Shown here in pieces: positions 56,901-64,000 of a DNA stretch of 64,000 bases (its first letter is position 1; the number at the start of each line of letters is the position of its first letter). Position numbers and translations under genes: made by a program. The stretch is from contig SUTA01000003.1 of the NCBI GenBank assembly GCA_015063135.1, positions 78,043-142,042 on the forward strand. Direction: 5' to 3'. Source of the stretch: Thermoplasmata archaeon. Lineage in GTDB: Archaea > Thermoplasmatota > Thermoplasmata > Methanomassiliicoccales > Methanomethylophilaceae. The notes below the pieces were generated by a model, which was given only the letters and a program-made list of their open reading frames with translations, made no database searches and was not told the DNA's origin.

Positions 56901-57806
56901 ATGGCATCCCTGAGGACCTCCGCGGGAGGAATCGAGCTGGAGCTGCCCGGCATGGTGGCATCCGGCATTATGGACGAGACGGGCCCCACGATGGCCCGCA
57001 TGCTGGAGCTCGGAGCCGGCGCCGTCGTTTCGAAATCGGTGGGCACGGAGCCCAAGCCCGGCCACGCCAACCCCTGCTTCACCGAGGTCACCGGGGGGTA
57101 CGTAAATGCAATGGGGCTGCCCAACCCGGGGATCGAGCTCTTCGCCGAGGAGATGGCGGAGGCCGTGGGGAAGGGACCCATAGTCGGATCCATCTACGGG
57201 GCCGGGCCGGACGAGTTCGCCAGGCTGGCCGGGAGGATGGAGGACTACGGCGCCAGCGCCGTGGAGCTGAACCTGTCCTGCCCCCACGCCAAGGGCTACG
57301 GGATGGAGGTCGGCACCGACCCGAGGATGGTCAGGGACATCGTGTCCGCCGTCAAGTCAGCCGTGAAGGTGCCGGTCTGGGCGAAGCTGACGCCCAACAC
57401 ACACATACTGCCGGACATCGGCAGGGCCGTCCAGGACGCGGGAGGGGATGCCGTCGTAGCGATCAACACGCTCAAGGCCATGGTCATCGAGCCGGAGTTC
57501 GCCAGGCCGCTGCTGAGCAACAGGTTCGGCGGGCTGTCCGGGCCCTGCGTGAAGCCTGTCGGGGTCAGGGCCGTGTACGACCTCAGGACAGTCCTCGACA
57601 TCCCGATAATCGGCGTCGGGGGCATAGCGTCGTGGAGGGACGCGGCCGAGTACATCATGGCCGGCGCGTCCGCGTTCCAGGTCGGCAGCGCCATAGGGAC
57701 GGTCGGCATCGACGTCTTCCAGAGGATCAACTCCGGGCTGTCCGCATTCATGGACGAGTACGGCTACCGCGACATCGCATCCATGGTGGGGGTGGCCCAT
57801 GAGCGA
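56901..57806 (+). CDS. pyrD: Dihydroorotate dehydrogenase, class 1B catalytic subunit, ends at CGA
   Basis: 301 residues, the usual length. Makes orotate in pyrimidine synthesis. Landmarks: ELELPGMVASGIMDETG, VELNLSCPHAKGYGM with the catalytic Cys loop, VWAKLTPNTH, and the FMN-phosphate segment IIGVGGIASW...MAGASAFQVGSA. The last codons are CAT GAG CGA (CGA at 57804-57806), overlapping the pyrK start by 8 nt. With CGA as Arg the frame would cover all of pyrK in a second frame as Arg/Gly-rich nonsense, giving 556 residues. This is one of the strongest cases. Confidence 0.93.
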
Positions 57807-58563
57807 TGCTGTCAGGATAAAGAGCGTGACCGAGGAGGCCTACGACACCAAGACCTTCAGGTTCGACTGGGACGCCGAGGCGAGGCCCGGCCAGTTCGTG
57901 ATGGTCTGGATCCCCGGCGTGGACGAGATCCCCATGTCGCTGTCCAGCACCGGCCCCAAGGAGAAATCCATCACCGTCAAGAACATTGGGCCCGCCACCG
58001 ACGCCCTCCACAAGGTGAAGCCCGGGGACGTGCTCCGCATAAGGGGCCCGTTCGGCAACGGCTTCGACCTCTCGTCCAAGAACATCCTGATCATCGGCGG
58101 CGGCGTGGGCACCGCGGCCGTCATGCCCGCGGTCGTAGCGACCGGAGCGGACACCATCATCGCCGCCCGCTCGGACAGGGACATCATCCTCGACGACATC
58201 GCCGCGGAGAACGCCGAGAACGTCTGGATCGCCACCGACGACGGCTCCCGCGGATTCCACGGCAACGCCGTGCAGCTCATGAGGGAGAAGGTCGCCGAGA
58301 AGCGGTACGACTGCGTCGTGGCATGCGGCCCCGAGGTCATGCTGTACTTCACGTACAAGGCCTGCGAGGAGCTCGGCATCGACTGCCAGCTGTCCCTGGA
58401 GAGGTACATGAAGTGCGGCGCCGGCGTCTGCGGATGCTGCGCCATGGACGATATGCGCATATGCAGGGACGGCCCCGTCTTCCGCAGGGACCAGATCTCC
58501 AAGCTGACCGAGTTCGGCGTCGGAAAGAGGGACGAGTGCGGGCGCATGGTGAAGTTCAGGTGA
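57799..58563 (+). CDS. pyrK: Dihydroorotate dehydrogenase electron-transfer subunit
   Basis: 254 residues. FAD/NAD-binding ferredoxin-reductase fold (GQFVMVWIPG, IRGPFGNGFDL, IIGGGVGTAAV) and a C-terminal 2Fe-2S site in YMKCGAGVCGCCAMDD plus a later Cys. It passes electrons from the PyrD flavin to NAD. Overlap with pyrD indicates translational coupling. It stops at TGA. Confidence 0.93.
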   Translation: MSDAVRIKSVTEEAYDTKTFRFDWDAEARPGQFVMVWIPGVDEIPMSLSSTGPKEKSITVKNIGPATDALHKVKPGDVLRIRGPFGNGFDLSSKNILIIGGGVGTAAVMPAVVATGADTIIAARSDRDIILDDIAAENAENVWIATDDGSRGFHGNAVQLMREKVAEKRYDCVVACGPEVMLYFTYKACEELGIDCQLSLERYMKCGAGVCGCCAMDDMRICRDGPVFRRDQISKLTEFGVGKRDECGRMVKFR

Positions 58564-58612
58564 TCAGCTGACCCAGTCAGACCACATCACCGTCGCCCAC
58601 GGCAACCTGATC

Positions 58613-58999
58613 GTGGACGTCCCCCGCAAGGTTTTCAAGGGCAGGGAGTGCAGGATCGACGAGGACGAGGCCGCGAGGTTCTCCACATTGGTCATGGCTA
58701 GGTACCCCTGGCTGACCCGCAACTCCGTCGACGTCCTCCTGAAGAAGGCCCGCATGGAGATGCTCAGGGTCCGCGACGAGGAGACCAAGGGGAAGGAGTA
58801 CAGCAGGACGCTGGCCGACGAGGGCAGGCTGGACGAGGCCATAGAGCACATGAGGATCCACCTGGACCTGGATCCCGATGACGCCGATTCGTGGTACGCC
58901 CTGGGGGACCTGCTGTGCAAGAACGGCCAGGCCGCCGAGGGCTACAAGGCGTACCACCGCGGCATGGAGCTCGCCACCAAAGGGAAGAGGAAGCGCCGA
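58613..58999 (+). CDS. TPR-containing small protein, ends at CGA
   Basis: About 128 residues from GTG at 58613. The frame is open further up with sensible residues (LTQSDHITVAHGNLI) to a CTG at 58568 near the pyrK stop, so the start is uncertain. The second half is a tetratricopeptide pair (LADEGRLDEAIEHMRIHLDL, DDADSWYALGDLLCKNG), a protein-binding fold. It ends GKRKR then CGA (58997-58999), overlapping the next ATG as CGATG. Read as Arg it would add three residues and end in TAG, the only other apparent amber stop in the window. Confidence 0.7.
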
Positions 59000-60006
59000 T
59001 GTGGCGCCTAGGCTCGCTGGAGCTCGACGGGCGCGTCATACTCGCCCCCATGTCCCGCTATTCGTACCTGCAGTACAGGGAGTTCATGATGCGCTTCGGC
59101 GCCTGCATGTGCGTCACCGAGATGGTCTCTGATTCGGGCATAGTCTACGGGGACAGGCGCACCCTGCCGTACCTGGAGACCGGGGAGGACCATCCCGTGG
59201 CCGTCCAGATATTCGGGGACGACCCGGAGATGATGGGGAGGGCGGCCGCGAGGGTGCTGGAGTCCAACCCGTCCGTGGATGCCATAGACATCAACATGGG
59301 ATGCCCGGTGGAGAAGGTGGTCCGCAGGGGCGCGGGTTCGTCGCTCATGAAGGACCCGGCGCTTTGCGGCAGGATCATGGCATCGGTGAAGGCCGCCGTC
59401 GATGTGCCGGTAACGGCGAAGATACGCCTGGGGTGGAGCCCCGGGAACATGACATTCAGGGAGGTCATCGCGGAGCTGGAGTCCGCAGGGGCGGACGGCA
59501 TCGGCTTGCATGTCCGCACACGCGCCGAGAAGTACGCCGGCACGCCGCATTACGACCTGGTCGGGGGCCTGCGCGACGAGATGTCCGTGCCGCTCATGAT
59601 CTCCGGGAACATCTACACGCCGGAGGATGCGGGGAGGGCGATGGAGATCACCGGCGCCGACGCCGTCATGGTCGCGAGGGGAGCCGTGGGCAACCCCGCG
59701 CTCATATCGAGGATGGATTCCATGCTGAGGATGGGGGAGGTCCCCGAGGAGCCCACCGTCTCGCAGCAGGCGGAGTGGTGCCTCGAGCTGGCCAGGATGA
59801 CTATAGATGCCGAGGGCGAGGAGCGCGGATGCAAGATCATGCGCAGCATCGCGGCGAACTTCATGACCGGCGTGAGGTACTCCCACCCCGTCAGGCTTGA
59901 GCTCACCCGCATATCCACGTACGCGGAGCTGGAATCGATAATGACGAGGGTATGCGAGGCCAGGGGCGGAGAGAGGATCACCGCCCACGGCCGTGGGATA
60001 CTCCGA
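58999..60006 (+). CDS. dus: tRNA-dihydrouridine synthase family protein, ends at CGA
   Basis: 335 residues. FMN-dependent TIM barrel reducing uridines in tRNA. Family motifs: VILAPMSRYSYLQYREFM, VAVQIFGDDPEMM, DAIDINMGCPVEKVVRRGAG with the catalytic Cys, the HVRTRAEKYAG segment, and MISGNIYTPED...VMVARGAVGNP. The end is RITAHGRGIL followed by CGA (60004-60006), two bases before the CGA of the convergent cobN-like gene. With CGA as Arg the two genes would overlap by over 400 nt. Confidence 0.9.
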
Positions 60007-60011
60007 GGTCG
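60004..60011. other. Back-to-back convergent CGA stops
   Basis: CGAGGTCG: CGA ends the plus-strand dus gene at 60004-60006 and, on the other strand, CGA ends the cobN-like gene at 60009-60011. Only 2 nt separate them, within the palindrome CCGAGGTCGG (one mismatch pair). Confidence 0.8.
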
Positions 60012-63000
60012 GCCCCTGTCGTTGTACTCCTCGATCCTCTCCTCGAGGTCGAGGTAGATGTCCTTCAGCTTCTCGAGGGTCTCCGGCTTGACGTCCCACA
60101 GCCCGCGGTCCACGGCCTCCAGGAGGCGGTTGAGCATGTCCATCATGGCGTGGGGGTTCTCATCCTCCATCCATTGCCTGGTGTCGTCGTCGAACAGGTA
60201 GCGCTCGGCTAACCCCTCGTACATCCAGTCCTCGACTACATCCGATGTGGCGTCCCATCCGAACGTGTACTCGGTCAGGTTGGACACCTCCGACACCCCG
60301 CGGTACCCGTGCTTCTTGAGCCCCTCCACGAATTTCGGGTTGAGGACCTTGCTCCTGTACAGGAACTGCAGCTGGTCGTTGGTGCTGCGGATCCTCGTCC
60401 TGTCGGGGTCCGACCCGTCCCCGACGAAGGTGAGGGCGTCCTCCCTCCCGTAGGCCCTGACGAAGGAGTTCATCCCTCCCAGGTACCCGTACACGTCGTC
60501 CATGTCAAGTATGTCGATCTCCTTGTCCGGCATGTTCTTGATCGTCACGCCGACCTTCGAGAACCGCTTGACGAACTGGTCCTTCATGCTGACCGCGGTC
60601 ATGCCCCTGCCGTAGGCGTAGCTGCCCCACTCGGTGTAGATGTCCGCCAGGTCCTGCACGGTCTCCCAGCTCCCGTTCTCGATGGCGTGGTTCACTCCGG
60701 GGCCGTAAGCCCCGGGCGGGCAGCCGAATATCCTGACCGAGTTCCTGAGCCTCGCCTCATCCACGGAGATCCCGGAGGCCATGGCCTCCACGATGTCCTT
60801 CCTGAGGTTGGACGCGAGGTAGTTCTCCTCGTCGGACTCGTCGAGGGCGGCCACCATCTTGACCGCGTCGTCTATCATGTCTATGAGGTTGGGGAACGAG
60901 TCCCTGAACAGCCCGGTTATCCTGACGGTGACATCGATCCTGGGACGGCCCAGCTCCTCCAGCGGGATGACCTCCAGGCCGATCACCTGGCCCCCTACGG
61001 GGGACCAGACCGGCTTGACGCCGAGCAGCCACAGGATGTAGGCCACGTCGTCGCCGTTGGTCTTCATGGTGTCCGTGGCCCAGATGATGAATCCCACTTC
61101 CCTGGGGTAGCAACCCCTCTCTTCCATGTAGCGTTCGATCATCTGGTCGGCCATGCGCTTCCCTATTTCCCAGGACGATCTCAGCGGGATGGAGTCTGGA
61201 TCCACGGAGTAGTAGTTCCTGCCCATCGGGAGTATATCCGCGTTGCCGCGGGTGGGAGCGCCGGAGGGGCCGGGCAGGACGTAGCCTCCCTCGCACCCGT
61301 GCATCAGGTTGTCCATCTCGTCGGTCATCCGCAGGAGGTTCGGTACCAGGGTGTCGCAGATGTACGAGACGGTGGCCCTCACTGGTTCCGTGAGGGAGCC
61401 GATGAGCTCCTCGGCAGCCTCCAGGGACGGCCCCTTCGAGAATCCTGTGGCCGCCATCGTCGATATGAGCCCGGAGGCCTTCGAATCCACATCGTCCAGC
61501 AGGGCGCTGTTGAGCTTCCCTCCCGTGGTGCCGGAGGGGTCGTCGACGAGCGATTGCACATCGATGCCGCAGGCCTCCCCTATCGCGTCCCTCAGGGCCG
61601 GGACGTCCCCGTTCCTGACGCGGGTGAGGGTGTACACGGACTCCTCGAGCCGCTCCCCCTCGGGCGCCCTCCCGAGTATGTGGAGCCCGTCGCGGATGAC
61701 GTTGTCCCTGATGTCCGTGAGGTAGTCGTGGAGCTGCTCCACGTGGTTCTCGAAATCCTCGACGGTGATGTCTTCCGGAAGGTGCAGGTCCTTGAGCAGG
61801 TCCGCCTCCCTGGCGGCCTCCAGGACCTCCTCCACCAGGGACATGTTCTTCTCCAGGCGGGTCTCGCTCCTCGCCTTGAAGTACTCCTGGAGCGCGTTCT
61901 CCACCCTGCTGAGCTCCTCATAAGAGCCCGCGCGGGCCATGGTCGGGCACATGTGCCCTATGAGCACCGCCTCCGACCTCCTCTTGCACTGGATCCCCTC
62001 CCCGGGGTCGTCTATGATGTAGGGGTAGATGTGCGGGACGCCGTCCAGGACCAGGTCGGGATAGCACTTCCCGGAGAGCCCCACGCTCTTGCCCGGGAGC
62101 CATTCCAGGGTGCCGTGGGTGCCCATGTGGATTATGACGTCGGCCTTGAAGTCGTTCTTCAGCCACCTGTAGAATTCGAGGTACTGGTGTGTGATGGGCA
62201 GGACGGGATCGTGGTATATGGACTCGTTCTTGTCGGCCCATCCCCTCAGGGGCTGGAACCCGATGAATATGTTGCCGTTGACGATGCCGGGTATTACGAT
62301 CCTCCCGCCCTCCACGCACACATCGCCGGGGGGCGCTCCCCACTGCTCCTCCATCTGCCTCCTGTTGAATTCGGGAATCTTGGAATAGTGCTCCTGGTAC
62401 CGCTGCTTGGTGACAAGGTCTGCGGCCTTCTCCTTGATCCTCTCCGACGACGACCATTCGAAGTCGTTGGTTATGTTGTCGAGAATCTCGTCTATGAGGG
62501 CCCTGCCGTCGGCCGGGACGTGGTCCAGGGTGTATCCCTCGGACTCGTACCTCTTCAGCATGTCGCTGACGCTCTCTATGGTGTCCAGCCCGGCGGCGTT
62601 GCCAATCCTTCCGGAATCCTGCCTGGATTGGTACATTAGAACCGCCACCCTCCTCTCGGATGGAGGGGTCCTGCGGAGCCTCGCCCATGCCATTGCCATC
62701 TCGGCGAGGTGGTCTATCCTGTCCTCGAGCGGGGTGAACCTCCTGGCCTTCCCCTTGCCGCCCTCCATGCTGCATATGGGCACCCCGATTATCTGTCCGT
62801 CGATCTCCGGCCAGAACACGCTGTTCTTGAGGTCGTTCTTCCCGATGCCCTGGGCGCTCTCCTCGTAATCGGCGAAGTGCCTGCTCACGCTCATGGTCTG
62901 TATGACCGGCACGTCCAGCAGCGTGCTGTAGAAGTTCTGATCGTCGGGGGTCCTCACGCCGGACACGTCCTGCCGCGAGTTGTTCAGCTGCGAGAACGGC

Positions 63001-63767
63001 GTCGCCATGATGAGGGCGTCGATGCTGGGCTTCCCGCCGGACATGAAGTACTTCCGGACCACGTCCACCGTGCCCCTACGGCCGGCGACCTTGCTGGAGG
63101 AGGCCCCGAAGAAGACGGGGATGACGTTGGCGCCCATGGACTCCAGTCTGCGGATGAGCGAGCGTATGTGGTCCTGATTGTCGTAGATCCACATGTTGGA
63201 AGTGTACAGTATGCCGATGGTCATCCTGCCCTCGACCAGATGCGATGCGTACTCCTCGGGGGTGACATCCCTGCCGAAATCCGGGTGGTAGATGCCGTCC
63301 GGGCGGGTCGTGATCGGCTCCGGCGCATCCAGGATCCCGTTGAGGCGGTTGTGCAGCCATCTCACGATGCTACGGTCGTTCTCGGGGCCGCGGTTCCTCA
63401 TGTACTCCCCGAGAAGGATGAAGTCCTTGTCGTCGCCCTTGAACAGGTCCCTGTAGGCCAGCCTGATGTCCATGTCGCCGGAGAACACCAGGACGTAGCC
63501 GGGGCACTCCTTCAGGACCTCCTCGAACGTGGCGAACCTCTTCATCCTGGTGGGGTCGGTCATGCACCTCATCAGGACCAGGTCCGCCGCTTTCGCCCTG
63601 TCTGCCAGGTCATGGTACACGAAGGGGTCGTCGTCGACATCGTCGGCGTTGACGCAGAAGAAATCGCACTCCACGCCGATATCCTCGCAGGCCTCCCTGG
63701 CCGGTGCTTCCATCGTGCGGGCGTCGACGCTCTGGACTGAAATGTAGACGATTCTGAGGGCTGTCAC
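60009..63767 (-). CDS. cobN: CobN / magnesium-chelatase H-type metal chelatase, ends at CGA
   Basis: About 1,252 residues, the size of CobN/BchH large subunits that insert Co, Mg or Ni into tetrapyrroles with ChlI/ChlD-like ATPases. Landmarks: IHMGTHGTLEWLPGKSVGLS, a GRNYYSVDPDSIPLRSSWE segment, and ADQMIERYMEERGCYPREVG. In methanogens such proteins are candidates for cobalamin cobalt insertion; no partner is nearby. The start is probably GTG at 63767, 26-33 nt below TTTAAAAT; ATG 63788 and 63809 lie on or above that box. It ends EEYNDRG at CGA. I read all codons and found no other CGA. Confidence 0.88.
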
Positions 63768-63792
63768 GTTGGATTGATATTCCAACATCTCT

Positions 63793-63800
63793 ATTTTAAA
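63793..63800 (-). promoter_or_regulatory. TATA box of the cobN-like gene
   Basis: TTTAAAAT on the minus strand; it favours the GTG start at 63767. Confidence 0.5.
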
Positions 63801-63803
63801 GGC

Positions 63804-63850
63804 TGTCAAAGGTTTACCGACATTGAACTTTCAAGATTGTCAAATGTTTA
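63804..63850. repeat. Direct repeat TGTCAAAgGTTTA / TGTCAAAtGTTTA upstream of cobN-like gene
   Basis: Two copies of a 13-bp element (63804-63816 and 63838-63850) differing at one base, 34 nt apart, just upstream of the TATA box. A plausible binding site for a metal- or cofactor-responsive regulator. Confidence 0.45.
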
Positions 63851-63902
63851 ATCAGGCAGCTGTTCTATTGGAGACCTGAATCTGCGGATTGTATAGGTTA
63901 CA

Positions 63903-64000
63903 TCAGGCCAGCACAATCTTGCCGCTCTTCGGTTCTTCCAGCCCGAAGAGTCTGAAGATCTCCCTCACATTCTTCGATACCGCGGTGAGTCTCCAATCAC
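63903..64000 (-). CDS. C-terminal end of a gene cut by the window edge, possibly a transposase
   Basis: The last 31 codons of a minus-strand frame: WRLTAVSKNVREIFRLFGLE and a Lys/Gly-containing end to LA, then TGA. The SKNVREIFRLFGLEEP style recalls C-termini of IS4/IS1634-like transposases, but the visible part is too short to be sure. Confidence 0.35.
   Translation of the reverse strand, partial: DWRLTAVSKNVREIFRLFGLEEPKSGKIVLA

Noticed and set aside
56901..58571. A 556-residue PyrD
   Set aside because: The second half is a frame-shifted shadow of pyrK; PyrD ends at CGA 57804-57806.

Overview
The window looks archaeal, most likely a Methanomassiliicoccales-type methanogen (Thermoplasmata). 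The reasons are archaeal TATA boxes 22-40 nt before many starts (several almost leaderless), archaeosine tRNA-guanine transglycosylase, KEOPS Pcc1, Sec61-beta, four-subunit 2-oxoacid:ferredoxin oxidoreductase, an AroQ/Asd pair, a CobN/BchH-type chelatase, several InlB-repeat surface proteins, and an in-frame amber codon read as sense. The order assignment is inference; no methanogenesis or pyl genes lie in the window.

The central observation concerns the genetic code. Read with the standard code, about 23 genes run past their family-defined ends, through terminator hairpins, through the next promoter, or deep into a neighbour. In every case an in-frame CGA sits where the stop should be. Inside genes I found no in-frame CGA in roughly 10,000 codons read by eye (sbcC, sbcD, abiE, mgtA, ABC-F, tgtA, the cobN-like gene, three InlB proteins and others), although AGG, CGC, CGT, AGA and CGG are all used. 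Taking CGA as a terminator, the 60 genes with visible 3' ends finish with TGA (34), CGA (23), TAA (3) and TAG (0). The run-ons and two apparent fusions disappear, and three CGATG stop/start overlaps appear that mimic the usual TGATG. TAG occurs as a sense codon inside an InlB-repeat gene. I therefore annotate with CGA = stop and TAG = sense (presumably pyrrolysine). I know of no described code with CGA as stop. C-to-U mRNA editing (CGA to UGA) or an artefact of the sequence are the alternatives to exclude.

Layout. 1-4900: ACT regulator (partial), aroQ, asd, an AMP-forming acyl ligase and a membrane acyltransferase. 4997-11200: ABC-F ATPase, ZIP metal transporter, an acidic low-complexity protein, NapA-type antiporter, Sec61-beta. 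11381-17766: sbcC, sbcD and an HTH gene in one operon, then an AbiE toxin-antitoxin pair. 17907-23655: superoxide reductase, coiled-coil protein, MgtA, an SMR pair, a membrane protein, Pcc1. 23692-31827: a seven-gene operon in which three acyl-CoA ligases each follow an XRE-cupin regulator, plus an ACT/beta-lactamase-fold protein. 32078-35306: a P-loop ATPase and korDABC, the likely metabolic partner of the ligases (acyl-CoA to 2-oxoacid).

35391-42511: three tandem InlB-repeat surface proteins, the first with the amber codon. 42646-44970: TetR, ferredoxin-nitroreductase and hydrolase. 45062-48892: tgtA, a DUF2703-like gene, SIMPL, a purine/nucleoside deaminase. 49206-53313: transglutaminase surface protein, ABC-2 exporter, isochorismatase-like hydrolase, a 33-residue membrane peptide. 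53380-55640: LMW phosphatase, ThpR and three pilin-like proteins. 55602-63767: cysteine desulfurase, pyrD-pyrK, a TPR protein, dihydrouridine synthase and the cobN-like chelatase. A truncated gene ends the window. I saw no rRNA, tRNA or CRISPR.
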